A stretch of DNA of 64,000 bases from Acanthochlamys bracteata (GCA_019914995.1 CM034133.1:4836001-4900000); one strand, 5' to 3'. Counted from the stretch's first letter, positions 37,401 to 49,683 are shown. Program-made: numbers and translations. Notes: generated by a model not told the origin, from the sequence alone.

Positions 37401-38126
37401 AGGAGGAGAGTAAGTGTTATTATGGTGTTTGGTTCAATGTTTCCTGTACAGCTCAATTAGTTTAACGAGCTTTGTTTGATCTACTTCGTAATAGAATCAG
37501 CATACCTGTTTGGACTTGTTTGGAAGGATTTGTTCTTTCAGAGGCATGCGAGGCATTATGCTGATACAGATAACATAAATATATATCTTCTAGGAGCTTC
37601 CTTTAGTGAGGGAAATGCTTTTTTAATCTTAAAGGAAGAGGGAATATTTCTTTCTACTGGTGTTTTACTGATATTTAACTTTACATAGTTTCGCTTGACT
37701 GCCCCATTTTAGAAGCCATGATTGACTTGGTAGTAATGATCTGGATGTTAATTTGGTTCTGTATGCTCATGTTGAATAGTTTGCATCTGCATATCCAGTT
37801 CAAGGAGAAGTGATTGATTTACTGCCTTCTCTTCTTTATTTTCAGGGGATGGAAGAGTAAAGACGCCACTGAGTCCAACAATAGCTGGCTCTGAGCAGAA
37901 TCCATTTAGCAGCACCATTCAGCTTATGGGTTCTTCCTTGCACCCACTAGGTCTTGGTGTTTCACATAGTTATTCTTCTGGTAGCTTAGGTCAAATGCAA
38001 TTTGGCAATGGCATAGGATCATTCATGACACCGTTTCGGGGTCAAACGATTCTTCAAAGCCGAAGATCGCAATCCAGAGAAGACCTAAGTTCTTCACTTG
38101 CTGAGTCCCACATTATGAAGGTTTGA
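34471..38126 (+). CDS. APY7: Apyrase (GDA1/CD39 nucleoside phosphatase), APY7-like, two exons
   Basis: Exon 1 is 34471-36307 and exon 2 is 37846-38126; joining at GCAG/GTTAGC and TTTTCAG/GGG gives 705 residues, close to the ~740 of plant APY7. Apyrases remove phosphates from NTPs and NDPs. The apyrase conserved regions are visible: ILDCGSTGTRVYVYE (about 103-117), VYATAGVRKL (about 197-206), ISGVEEAYYGW (237-247), GALDLGGSSLQVTFE (267-281) and a later AMSGFFVVFRFF. One membrane segment lies near residues 68-84 and a second near 550-571, so the catalytic domain probably faces a lumen or the outside, as expected for an ectoapyrase-type fold. Exon 2 encodes a Ser-rich cytosolic-type tail ending near RSQSREDLSSSLAE, characteristic of the APY7 branch. 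The gene looks intact. The intron is about 1.5 kb, and the small ORF inside it is not a gene. Confidence 0.93.
36308..37845 (+). other. Intron of the apyrase gene
   Basis: Begins GTTAGCTTCC and ends TTATTTTCAG, both good plant splice consensus, and is T-rich throughout. Its removal keeps the reading frame open into the Ser-rich C-terminal tail, whereas reading straight on meets a stop one codon past the junction. No transposon was recognised inside it. Confidence 0.85.
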
Positions 38127-38640
38127 GAAATTTGATATGGGCATTTTCTTTTTACTTTCTTTAACAGGCAGTGTAAATAGAATAAGTCTGATTGTTTTGT
38201 TTTTTTACTCATAATTTCATAGTCTTACTACATGGTGAACTCCGTTCTCAATTTTTAATTAATCAGTACTGTTTTAATACTCAGAGGAACACTGAAGTAG
38301 AAAGTTCATTCAGCATTGCTTACAAAAGTTGCAAGTCTGGCCATCCAATGCTTGAATGATCTTTTTACCATTAAAATCTGTTTTTTACTTTTTTTTGAAT
38401 ATCACCATGTTTTACTAGATCTTGTTTAATCTTAATGCTGATAGAATATTATCATTACTTGTACAATCTGTAGCATCCAATATGTATCAATCTGACGATT
38501 CAATTGAATGCGTCATTGTTGCATGCTGTATCAATTACGACAAACCCTTCTACTACTTGTGCTGGTTGCTGTCAGCATTGTTGCTATCAAAATTTTGGTG
38601 ATTGATCAAGGAGTAGGGCGATGAGTTATAGAATATAGAT
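38127..38640. other. 3' flank of the apyrase gene
   Basis: Probable 3' untranslated region followed by intergenic DNA. No ORF is supported. Confidence 0.5.
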
Positions 38641-38643
38641 TTA

Positions 38644-38878
38644 GGGGTTGCTTATAAAAAAAAAATTTTTAAAATAAAAAATATTTTTATTTTATTTCAA
38701 AAAATTTATTTTATTTATTTATTATTTTGAAAATAATAATAAATAATAATAAAATTTTATAATGTACAATTTTTTTATAATTTTTAACTTTTAACATAAA
38801 TTTTGTAAAATATTTTAAAAAATTTTTTAATGAAAAATGAACGTGTTTTTTCAAACGCTTTTCCAAACAAACGCACCC
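38644..38878. mobile_element. Tourist-like MITE, 235 bp
   Basis: Left end GGGGTTGCTTATAAAA; right end, read from the other strand, GGGTGCGTTTGTTTGGAAAAG. Both sides carry TTA (38641-38643 and 38879-38881), the PIF/Harbinger target duplication. The nearly pure A/T interior and the right-hand CAAACGCTTTTCCAAAC are shared with 49430-49683 and 18115-18340. It lies about 0.5 kb beyond the apyrase stop codon and may overlap its transcript end. Confidence 0.8.
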
Positions 38879-39122
38879 TTAAGTCGATATACGTGGCTTG
38901 GATGCTTAAATGATCACGGGTTCCTATTGGAAAAAGATAGTTTAGAGATTTTATATACCATACTTTATGAAAGGAAGGTAGTGCGCCGTACTATATTGTA
39001 ATCAATCGATTCACTTCTATATATTAAACAATTGGGTTTAATAATAGATTGGATTCTGGTATAACATGTAGAGACCAACTCGCCATTCTAAGTGGTGCAT
39101 CGCCTAGCAACAATTCTTGTAG

Positions 39123-39283
39123 TGTATTAAAATATTTAATTTGATATTTTTTAATTTAGATATTAAATTTGATATTTATTTTAATTTAAATATTAGATAT
39201 TTTTTTAAATTTAGATACATATATTTTTATATATTGTATTTTTTATTGAGAAATAATAATAAAAATTTAACTTGTGATTATTT
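39123..39283 (+). repeat. 5' LTR of the copia fossil
   Basis: Starts TGTATTAAAATATTTAATTTG and is followed at 39284-39296 by TAATATCAGAGCC, close to the TGGTATCAGAGCC primer site. It aligns along its length with 46600-46765, including the TATATATTTTTATATATTGTA-like promoter part. Confidence 0.8.
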
Positions 39284-40299
39284 TAATATCAGAGCCAAAT
39301 TTGATTTTACTATTATTACATCATTATATTTTAATTTCATCGTCGGACAACTACTGATTGTTGACGGTGATCGTTGTTGCTGTCGTAGTCGCTGACCAGC
39401 CATCGTTGTTGCCGCTATCTTGCTGTCGTGCTGTCGGATCTTGGTCTTCTGCGTCGCCATCGTTGCTTACTGGCCAGATCTCGCTGTTGCTAACCGGCTA
39501 GTTCGAAATCGCCATTGCTACTTGCCGATCGCCGAGATCTCACCGTCTCTACTCGTTGTGAGATCTCGCACTACCACTCGTTGCTTGAACCGCCGGACAC
39601 CACTTCTTTCTCACTCTCATTTCAGGCCTCGTGCCCTGTTCCTGATCGTCGCCTCACGCCGCCGTTGTGAGCCCTAGTTGCCGCTCTCAATCCGTTTCTG
39701 ACTTGCGAGTTGTTCTCCAGGCCCGACCCGTTCTTCAGGTCCAGCTCGACCCATGTTAAAAATAAAAAAAATCAGGGTAAAAATAAACAACAATTATGTC
39801 GGGAGCCACTCCACTTATTATTCAATCTGACTGTCATTTAATTTAGAAATTATTTTTAATGAGTCAATTATGATGCTTGGTCTCAATTGATGGAGGTGTA
39901 TATTGATGAAAGAGAGAAACTCTCTTATATTCGTGACAAAGCAAAACTACATGATGAGTTAGAAGATGATTATGAAAAATAATATGCTAAAAATCAGTAT
40001 TAAGAGATGGCATTAATGTTCATATCTTCAGACATTATGAAATGTTATTTGCGCTTATTCACTACTCACGAAATTTGAAGTGTTCTATCGAATACATTTT
40101 AAGATGGAAGTGATGAACTACATGTATTTTTCTTAAACCAGAGAGACTTCATCGCAAAATAAAGTAGAAAATCTCTTTCTGAATATTATGAAGAATTGAT
40201 TGAAATTTTTTAAAAATTAGATCATCATGATAAGAATGTCATGAAAGATTCTGATAATATTGTGGCGTACAGAAAATCAATTAAGCGACTAACGATCTA

Positions 40300-42850
40300 T
40301 TTGAATATAGAAGTAATAAATAAGAGTAAATAAGAGTAAGATTAAATAAAAATATATTATTCGGGTGGAGACGAGAGTACGAGTAATAATTTATCTTATC
40401 TTATTTGGATATATTAATAAGATTAATGAAAAGTACATATTATTTTTATTTAGTAACTGAAAATTAAATAAAAGTAATTTTTATAAAAAAACTGAAATAT
40501 TGTTTTTATGTTTTTTTGGCTAAGTGTCACATGTAAAATTTTCAAGCATCAAATTTTGACTGTTTTCACCAAGAGCACTTTCCAGTGCTTTTCTAACTTG
40601 TTGAAAATTATATAAAATAAGATTCATAACTAAAGTTATGGGCAAAATATCAAACAGAGATTTAAATGCTGATGCATGGTGTCAATCAACCATGTGAAAT
40701 CATGAACATAGAAAAATTACAAAATATACACCCATAAATAAGCTATGCATTTCAACATAACCAGTTCAAAATAGTAAATAAACTCAAAATTTCATGAAAT
40801 AATTATAGTAAATCACTGCAATCAACTCAAAATTTCCAGTTATGAACATGCATTGGAGCTGATGAGATCAGTAGTAGCTTCAGTACTACAAGTAACAATG
40901 ACTGGTTGTTACTAGAATTAGCTAAACATGTGCTTCAAATTCCTATGCATTAAAGTTTCCTGGACAAGAAGCATCTTCTCATTGGATATGTGATGATTAA
41001 AAACACATTCAAACTAATCTCTGGTTGCTCGTCCTCCTAAGTAGCATTGAAATTTGTTGAGTTCATCAGAAGTATTCGTCATCTTCAGCATCAATAATAA
41101 AGCTCCTTTTATCTGCTTATCACTCCATGTTCTTGAGAAAACTTAGGGAAATCTGGGGATGGAACCCTAGAAAAATAACAAGAGCATTAATTATTACGAT
41201 GTTTGATGGATAGCTAGCATACTATAGCAAAGATTGGTTTACATCACTCGTAATCTTTTTCTTTAAACATCTGCCTTTATGATTATTTGGCAGATAATGT
41301 CTAGAAACTTGATAGTTCAATCTACTGATCTCATAAAATAGTTTGATTAATAGAAGGTTTAAGGTTATAATTTCGTTTACTAATCCAGTGGTACTTATAA
41401 ACTGAACTGTTGCTTTGCTCAACAGAAGATATGCTCATTCAAGATTTGGATTTAGCTAGTTTGGAATGATTGATTCTCAAATGGTTGACAAAAAAATTGT
41501 CTCAAGACTCTATAAGATGAATTCTTCAAGTACTACAACATACTTTCAAAAAATGGTTATTTTCATTCAAAATAAACAAAGAATAAAAGTAATTCGATAA
41601 AAAAAAGCTTATTCTTAGTACCTTTTGCTCTCATCAGAGGAACACTTATATGCTTGTCATTTTCGATATCTAAATCTAATCTACCTTTATCTTGTAGACA
41701 TAAAGTGAAAAATACATTAGAGTTGAAGCATCTAGTTAGCAAACCTCTAATGAACAATCCCTTTAAGTATAATAAACTTTTTCGATTTAAACAATTGAGA
41801 ATCATACTTTATCATGGTGCTCAATCCCTAAATAATTAGAGCAGGTGAATCTAATTTGCTATAAAACTAATTACAGTAGGTAAATCTATACCTTCCTGTT
41901 GCTTGAAGAAGATGAGCAAGGAAGGATTAGTTGTTTCTTCACAGCAGTTGCCGACAACGGGCCAACTTGTCGCCGCTCAGCTCAAGCTCGCTAGTCCTCC
42001 CCACCATCTCATACCAAAGTATAACAAAACAAACACTTTAACCATCCAGTTCCTAAACTCAAGCTAATTTTCTAGGAGCAAGCTAATTATCAAAAAAATC
42101 TCAATTCTTTCCCTCGATTTCAACAATCTCATAAAACTTTAACTAAAAAACACCAAGACACATCACGGTGGAAGAATTAATTGGTGAGTCTGCTAATAAA
42201 GGTGAAAATTTTGATTGTTAATAGATCGATCACTAGTTGTTTCAACGTTAGATGAAAAATCAGAAACAAACTGAGTGAACGAAGAGATCTTAAAGACTGC
42301 ATCGAGGAAAGATCTTAAAAACAGATTGATCGCAGATGAAATCTTAAAGACCAAATTGAAAACGAAATCAGAAAAAATTTTAAAGATGAAATTAGAGAAA
42401 ATCTTAAAGACGAAATCAGAAAATCAAATCGAAATCGAAGAAGAAATTGAAATAAGCAGCAAAATGAGATCAAAACGAAGTTTCAAAACTTACCTCGATC
42501 GACGGCGGCAAGGCAGCGAGCGGCATGGCGAGATCGAAGGAGAGCACGACGAGTGAAAGAGTCGATCGAATACGATGCGAGCTGTAAGTGAAAACCTAAT
42601 TTGGACTAAATAACATAAGATAACGTGGGTAGTATGAAACTTCAATACATCTACAGAAACAAAAATTTCTCTTCACCTATTTACATCCCATATCGGGGTA
42701 TAACGAATTACTCCCAAATAAAAATTAATCGAAAGTAAAATTCTCTCAATTAATCTTATGAATTTATTACTAAATAAAAATAATGAAGAGTAATTAATTA
42801 CTTACTCTCAACTGCTCCCCATTATTCTCAATCAAAATATAGTGTAAGAG
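40300..42850. mobile_element. DNA-transposon-like insertion inside the copia fossil (2.5 kb)
   Basis: Copia gag stops near 40300 and resumes near 42860, so about 2.5 kb was inserted. Near the left edge are GAGTAA repeats and ATTATTTTTATTTAGTAAC. Near the right edge, read from the other strand, are GAGAGTAAGTAATTAATTAC, ATTATTTTTATTTAGTAATA and AAGATTAATTGAG, giving loosely inverted subterminal sequence. The right part (about 42480-42590) is GC-rich on the minus strand with a short ATG frame ending in a splice-donor-like ATCGAGGTAAGT, as in a first exon. 41900-42010 is another GC-richer patch. No transposase domain is recognised. Superfamily and exact ends are unresolved. Confidence 0.6.
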
Positions 42851-45800
42851 TACACATTTTTTTTTACTGGATTGGATAGTATTTTTAACCAAATTAATGA
42901 AAAAATTCTTCGCAAAGATCTTGTCTTAGATTTGGAAAAATGCTATTCACTAGTTCGTCGTGAGGTGATACATTACTCTACTCTGAATAGTGAGTCTGAA
43001 AATAATGAAGCTTCCATTATAATGGTACCAAATCGGTAAAATCGTACAAAATCTAACAATTTTAAAATAGCACATGAGTCATCCTTTAAATGCATTCAAT
43101 GAAATAAATCTGGTTGTGCCAAATGTAAGTTTTTTGAACTTATTGGATATCTAGATGGTGGATTATAATCGTGACCAATAGAAGCGAGCTTCCAAAAAAG
43201 ATCACCTTGATATAGTTGTTGAGACAAAGATAGAGGATGATAATGGTGCTAAAAAAAGATCGAAATTCGTACCAACTGTAGACAATGGAGCTAAGATTTA
43301 CATACTTCTACAGCTGATTTTTGTACTACATATCATATGATATTTAATTCTAAACATGTCTTTATCTTTAAATCGTTCTCACAAAATTTTGTTTCAATTG
43401 CTAATGATAATCTGAACTCTATTATTGGTGAAAGATTTGTATCCTTCACTAATATTTTGAATTTAGATTCAGTATTAGTTGTTTCATCATTGGGCTATAA
43501 TTTTTTATGTCTTTTAAATAACCAAAAATTTATATAGTGTTGTGATTTATTAGCATGAATATTGTGTGTTTAAAGATATCCAAATAAAGCAGACAGTTGG
43601 TTATTGTAGTAATCGATGGCAACCATATTAATTGAATTTGGTGTTAAAGATTTTCGACAAGTTGTATCAAATTTTGACCGTAGATGGTTTAAAGGGTGAG
43701 AAAATAAAGTCGGAGATCTGGTTGTGTCATCAACAAATGGGGCATGTTTTTTTTTTGTTATTTGCAGAAATTATTTTCTATTTTGTTTTCAAAAGTTGGA
43801 TATTTTCAGTTTTAAATATGATGCTTGTCAATTAGCAAAAAATCATCATACTTCTTTTATGTTATTTTGAATAAAAGTCTACTTTCTTTTATTATAGTAC
43901 ATTCTGATGTTTAGGACGATATAAAATCACTAAATTAGGTGCATCATGATGATTTGTTATTTTTGATGAATGTATTAGAATGACATGGCTTTACTTGGAT
44001 GAAATCTGAAGGGTGAATTTTTTATTTCAAAGGTTTAATAAAATAGTTCAGACTCAATACAATACACACATTCAGCTTTTTCGTAATGATAATAATGGCG
44101 AATATAAATCTTCCGTACTTGAGCAGTATTAGAAGCACATGGTATAATTCATCAGATTATATATCCTAATACAGCACAATCTAAAAGAGTTGCTGAGAGT
44201 AAAGATTGGTACTTTTTGAAAGTGGTTCGTATCTTATTGATACAAGCTCATATGCCACTAACTTATTTGGGAGAAGCATTTACCTCTACTATATATATTA
44301 TAAATCGAGTACCATCAAGTTTTATAGATTTCAATACACAATTTGTATTTTTTCTGAAACAGTTGTTGCGCTAGCAATTTCGAACTTGCCCTCTCGTGTC
44401 TTTGGCTATTTGGCGTTTGTAGATCTTCATCATTACCAGCGTAACAAGTTAAATTATCGAGCTTTAAGATGCGTATTTTTTTTGTATGCTACGCATCAAA
44501 AGAAATATATGTATCATCATCATCTAACTCAGCGTATATTTATCACAGTGAATGTTGTATTTCATGAATATACAATATATTTTTCTTCTATGATTGAACT
44601 TCAGGGAGAGAATTTTAAGAAAATTCAGATTTTAGATTATGAGTCTGATATTTCTGAAAAATGTGCAATTCTAAAATTGCTAACCAAGCAATGGATCACA
44701 GTGACGACATCTGTCTATTAGAACCAACTTACGGGGACTTGATTTCTGTATTTTTGGATGAAAATGATAACAAACACTTAGAAATTGATGGTATGATACC
44801 CGATTTCACTTTATTCTGAGTCTCTCGATTCACAATCAACAAATATAAAATCAATCGCATATTGAGTATGTTCTTAATTTAGTTTCTGAACTATTTAGGA
44901 AACAATTATCACACAGTCACAATTGAGTTATTTCTAAACCCACATATGAATATGATTTTTTTAGTATAGTCAAATACCCCATAAATCATTATGTGTTTAA
45001 CCATGTGCTATTAGAATGAAATTTAATATTTGTAAATCAAGTATCTATTGTATCTATTTCTAACAGTGTGGGAATGCCTTAAATGATACAAGGTGGAAAG
45101 GAGCTATGAATAAAGAGATAAAATCCTTACAAAAGAATAGAATTTGGGAACTTACTAATCTCCCTCCAGAAAAAGCCACAGTTGGATGCCGATGCGTATA
45201 TACTGGGTGAAGTATAAAGAAGATAGTACATTCGCACGATTCAAATAAGATTGGTGACAACAGGGTACACTCAAACTTATAGAATTGACTACACAAATAC
45301 ATTTGTATCTATAGATAAAATCAACACAGTTCGAGTCATGTTATCTTTAGCTGTGAATTTAGATTGGCCGTTACAATAATTTGATATAAATAATACCTTT
45401 CTACAGATGAATTGACCGAAGAGATTTATATGGATCTTTCAGTAGGGTATATGTCATCAGTAATTCATAAACAGAAGATGTGTAGATTAAATAAATCACT
45501 TTATACATTGAAGCAATCTCTAAAAAAATGGTTTGAAATATTTACAAAGTGTGTGGTAGCATTTGGGTACCATTAGAGCAATTCAAATTACACCTTATTT
45601 CTTAAAAAAAAAAATGACAAAATCATTACACTTATTATAAATATAGATGACATAGTCGTTATAGGAAATTATCCGGAAAAAAGAAAGGCATTACAAGATT
45701 ACTTATTTAGAAACTTTGAAATGAAAGATATTCCTCCTTTGAAGTATTTTCTTATAATGAGATGTCCCAATTTAAAAAGAAAATCTTTTTGTATTAACGA

Positions 45801-46599
45801 AAGTGTTTCTTAAATCTATTAGAGCAGAGTGATATATCTGCGTGACAACCAATTAATACATTAGTGTAAGAAGGTCTGAAGTTGCGTATTGAGACTAATT
45901 AGGTGCCAGCTAACAAAGAGTGATATCAGAGACTAGCAAAAAGATTGATATACCTGGCACATACAAGATTTGATATTGTTTATGTATTGAGTATTGTTAG
46001 CCAATTTACACATAATTTTAGAGAGCAAATCATGAATGTAGTAATGCATTTTGAGGAACTTAAAGTCCGCTCTTAAAAAGAGAATTCGTTCATACAGAAT
46101 ATGAATTATCAAAATATAGATATATATATTAATGCTGATTGGGCTGGAACAATTGATGATAGGCGGTTCATCTCAAATTATTTTATATTTATGAGCGGTA
46201 ATATATTTACACAGAGAACCAAAAAACAAAATATTGTAGCATGCTTAAGTATAGAAGATGAATTTATAGATTTAGCATTTGAATATTACGAAGCATTATG
46301 GTTGAGACTTCCTATAGAAGTTTTGGGCTTTACATTTAAAAAATCGATTTGATTGTTTTGTGATAATAAAAGAGTATGTAACATAGCACATAATCTAGTC
46401 CAATATGATCGCACAAAATATGTTGAGGTAGACATGTTCTTTATTAAGAAAAAATTAGATGATAAAATTTTAAAATTGCTTAAGATTCGATTAGAAGACC
46501 AGTTGACCAACATTCTTATTAAAGCAGTTTAAAAGCATATTTTCTCAAAGTTTCTAGAAATATTGGGCATGTGTGATATCTCTGACCAATTTGAGAGGT

Positions 46600-46765
46600 T
46601 GTTAAAATATTTAGTTTGATATCTTTCCTAATTCGTATATTGGATTTGATATATTTGCTAACTTAAATATTAAATATTTTTTCTGATTTAGATACTTGTA
46701 CTCCTATATATTATATTTTTTTATTAAAAATAATAATAATAAATTCAATTTCGATTTTATCTTAG
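46600..46765 (+). repeat. 3' LTR of the copia fossil
   Basis: Starts TGTTAAAATATTTAGTTTG just after a purine-rich TTGAGAGG tract and runs parallel to the 5' LTR at 39123. By eye the two LTRs differ by roughly a fifth of positions, implying an old insertion. A clear target duplication was not found. Confidence 0.8.
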
Positions 46766-48539
46766 GGTTCGAATGGATCACGGACGGGAAGTAGAAAGTT
46801 CTGTTCCATTGTTTTGCGTCTTGTTCTATGAAGTATAAGAATGGATGTTCTAGCGATACTAGGATCTCAACAGAGTATTGGCCATGTTCTTCAAAGATAG
46901 GAATTTTCAACTCCTATGTAGGGGCAACAATTGGTTGGTGTGGTCTAAAAAATTTTACTTAATATCGCTCTTATACCTCAAGTACTACATTCTACTGGAT
47001 CCAATCTTTTATATATCTGGATGTTCTATTTTAGTATTAGTAACATCAAATGAGAAGACTTTGTTTGCCTTATCGGCCCAAATGGTCGTATGATATTTAG
47101 TTTGTTGATCGCTAGTTGGCTTAGAAGACAGCTACAGTTTGATGAGACGGTGAGTTCAATTTCCACCATCTTTAGTGGTTGCTGGTTTTGTGGATCGACT
47201 TAGAACATGTAAATCTTAGTCATGGGGTTCTAGAGATTCATCTGGTTCAAGACCATTTCCTATAGTAAGGTGAACTTCAGTACAAGGACCATCCTTTTCC
47301 AGCTCTGAAACAAAACAATTTCCAAACAGAGCCTGATGATAGGGGCTTATCCTGACAACAGAGGTTTCTATACACACGAGTAATGTGTTCGGATTATAGT
47401 GAGTGGTTAACTGTCGGTCGCTGTAGTAGCTCTTTTTCGTGTAGTTACGGCTTAAAGCAAAGCGGTAATAGCATCACGATAGAAACCAAAATTAAAAAAA
47501 AAGTAGTTTCAGTATACAAGTTATCTATAAAAAATGGACAAAAACAACCGTCGGCTTGCTAGCTTTCATGTCACACATGGACTGCTAACACCAAATAATC
47601 CAAAATCACACAATACCAAAACAATAACTTGAGCACAAAATATTGCGTATACTTATTTTAGAACTGAAATTTGAGGTAGAGCCTGGTTTTTCTTGGATTA
47701 ATGGAAAGTTATAGCTGATTCTACTGGAGGTTTAAGGGGTGCACTTTGAGTGCAGCAGCAGTGTGAGAACACAGGTGACTCGTTTATTAAGGCAGAGCAT
47801 TTTGTTTGCTTATCAAGCAACCAACATGTGCTTACCATCCCTCTCGACACTTGTGCTTTTCATCCACCCCTACTAATTTTTCACAGTTCTCCACTTCCCT
47901 TCAAGCCAGCCTTCTTGACAGCTGGAGAGCTGTCCCCGATAAAAAGTAATAATTCAATTCAATCAAAATCCAATCTTTAAGCCCAGAGATTGATTCCTTC
48001 GGCGACAGTCCTCTCTTTTGCTCCATAATCAACTTAAACAAAGAGCTCCAATGTGGAAGAAAAAAACTAGCTAAAACCAAGCTTTAAAAAATAACGAACT
48101 TCTCGACCACAGGTTTCAAACTTTTTGCAACCAAAGCTTAGGATTGAAAGATTAAATTTGATGCACAAGAGTTTTTTATCACAAGACTTGATTGATGTAG
48201 TTCTGAACAAGAAATTGGCTACATCAATCAATCCTAGAATCCCCTCACCACCAGCAAATTCCCTCTCCACAAAGATATAAAAACTAGCTATCCCTTTCTT
48301 TGCTTTATTTTTGTTAATAATCTACAAACTATAATTAATCTACAACAAAGAAAATGACAGGAACAAAAGGGGAAAAAAATTACAGATGTTCTTCTTACAT
48401 TAGAAGAGCGATGGCAAATTTTCTTACAGTCGCACAGCAGTCTCTATCGGAGATGGCAATTTTGGGAAAAACCAAAATCTTCTCCCAGCAGCAGACGCTG
48501 ATGGGAACTCCAGCACGGATGTTGAGACAGAACAGTTCC
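46766..48539. other. Intergenic; nothing recognised
   Basis: No convincing gene. 46770-47450 is less AT-rich, with short ORFs of no known type. 47990-48539 probably includes the 3' untranslated region of the minus-strand proline-rich gene. Confidence 0.45.
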
Positions 48540-49058
48540 TCAATAAATGAAGAACATGAAGAAGAACAGAACTGACGGGATCACCCTTGACGCATTAGAT
48601 AAAGAGACGTACTGCGCTGAAGGAGGTGGAGGGCTATAATAGTAAAATGGAAAGTAAGGAAGGATCGGATTCGGCGGCGGCGGAGTTGGTCCACTTGAAG
48701 TCGTCGCCGGCGGTGGGTAGTAGTAAACCGCACCACCACCACCACCACCTCCAGCGCTGGAAGACGGTGGCGGAGGAGAGTAGTAGGTAATAGCGCTCGG
48801 AGGAGGAGGACAGTTCGACGAAGGTGTTTTTGGTGGCGGCGGTGAGTACACAGGTGCCGGTGGCGGCGGAGAGTTGTAAACTGGTGGTGGTGGAGAGGAA
48901 ACAGGACAAGGGTTGTCGCATGAAGCACACATTTGGCATGCAGGAACGCCTCCCTCGTCTTTAGTTGTTACCGAAGTCGTCGGCGAAAGAACGCCGGCGA
49001 AGAAAAAGAGGACGAAGATGTGAAACGCAAAAAACGAGAGAGTGAGGCGTTTCCCCAT
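48540..49058 (-). CDS. Secreted proline-rich, extensin-like protein, probably GPI-anchored
   Basis: A 172-residue single-exon protein. Residues 1-25 form a signal peptide (LTLSFFAFHIFVLFFFAG). A short Cys cluster follows (CQMCASCDNPC, residues 41-51). The main body holds repeated SPPPP and YSPPPP units, an extensin hallmark and a substrate for proline hydroxylation and glycosylation, a run of seven Gly near residue 105, and Tyr-rich FYYYSPPPP. The C-terminus has small residues (SNAS) and then a hydrophobic tail VLFFFMFFIY, the layout of a GPI-anchor signal. It should therefore reside at the plasma membrane or wall. Similar short Cys-plus-SPPPP proteins are known in plants, but no specific role is established here. 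Overlapping minus-strand ORFs in other frames are shadows. Confidence 0.88.
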   Translation of the reverse strand: MGKRLTLSFFAFHIFVLFFFAGVLSPTTSVTTKDEGGVPACQMCASCDNPCPVSSPPPPVYNSPPPPAPVYSPPPPKTPSSNCPPPPSAITYYSPPPPSSSAGGGGGGGAVYYYPPPATTSSGPTPPPPNPILPYFPFYYYSPPPPSAQYVSLSNASRVIPSVLFFFMFFIY

Positions 49059-49429
49059 CTTCTCAAATTGTTTTCGGAGAAGAAGCGAGAGAGCGTTGTA
49101 TGTAGAGCGGGAGCATTTATAAAAGAGGTGTTACTCTCTTTCTTTCAGTGTGTTAGTGAGTGGAAATTGAGTGTAATCAGAATTTTCACAATGGATAAAT
49201 TTGTAACCCTTTCCACGTAACTTGTTCGCTTTTATGTGAGAGTTGCATGGCACGTGTGGATGAGGTGGTGAGGAAAGAAGCGTCGGCGTAGGTTGTACAA
49301 ACTGGAGCGAAGGCGCACGTGCTTATTGAAGACAACGTCCCTCTTTTTAATTATATTTTTAAAATATTGTTGGCTCGTTGCAGTCAAACGCCTGGGATCA
49401 TGTGGAAGGAAGATTTTTTGAGAGCGTTT
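49059..49429 (-). promoter_or_regulatory. Leader and promoter of the proline-rich gene
   Basis: On the minus strand, a TATA-like CTTTTATAAATGCTCCCGC lies at about 49109-49127, some 55-70 bases before the start codon, with a CT-rich leader (CGCTCTCTCGCTTCTTCTCC) between. This is a normal arrangement for a compact plant promoter. No ORF further upstream is supported. Confidence 0.65.
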
Positions 49430-49683
49430 GGGATTGTTTATAAAAAAAATTTTTATGAAATAGAAGATATTATTTTTTTTAAAAAATTAGTTTTATTTTT
49501 TTATTTTAAAAAAATAATAAAAATATGCAATAAAAAGATCTCATTCCGTAAAATTTTTCTACACTTTCTAAATTTTTAAATAAATTTTTTATATATTTAT
49601 AAAATATATATTAAAAAATATGAAATGAAAAAAATTATGAAAAGCTGATAAGCAGCTTTTCAAACGCTCTTCCAAACAGCCCC
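49430..49683. mobile_element. MITE, Tourist-like, about 254 bp
   Basis: Left end GGGATTGTTTATAAAA; right end, from the other strand, GGGGCTGTTTGGAAGAGCGTTTG. The flanks (TTT and TCT) are not identical, so the duplication is unproven. An extra GAGCGTTTG lies just left of the element and CAAACGCTC just inside the right end, so the true ends could be a few bases out. The interior matches 27119-27310 in order and shares the right-end CAAACGCT.TTCCAAAC with 38644-38878. Confidence 0.65.

Larger units (their letters stand above)
39123..46765 (+). mobile_element. Ty1/copia retrotransposon fossil with both LTRs, gag split by a nested insertion
   Basis: Plus-strand remnants appear in copia order: short 5' LTR, primer site, gag (about 39860-40300, resuming at about 42860), zinc-knuckle-like stretch near 43090, protease region, GAG-pre-integrase, integrase (about 43700-44400), RT (about 45090-45800), RNase H (about 46100-46530, with AHNLVQYDRTKYVEVD) and 3' LTR. 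Integrase ahead of RT marks it as Ty1/copia. A non-LTR insertion at about 40300-42850 interrupts gag. The rest is thoroughly broken, with well over a dozen breaks, and the two LTRs differ visibly. It is an old, dead copy. The GC-rich stretch at 39300-39700 sits where the untranslated leader should be. Confidence 0.9.

Noticed and set aside
37476-37688. 70-codon ORF inside the apyrase intron
   Set aside because: It lies between well-formed splice sites, is T-rich, and has no recognisable protein content.
48581-48939. Two minus-strand ORFs (101 and 115 codons) overlapping the proline-rich gene
   Set aside because: They are other frames of the repetitive CCN-rich coding sequence and give low-complexity Leu/His/Arg or Trp runs.
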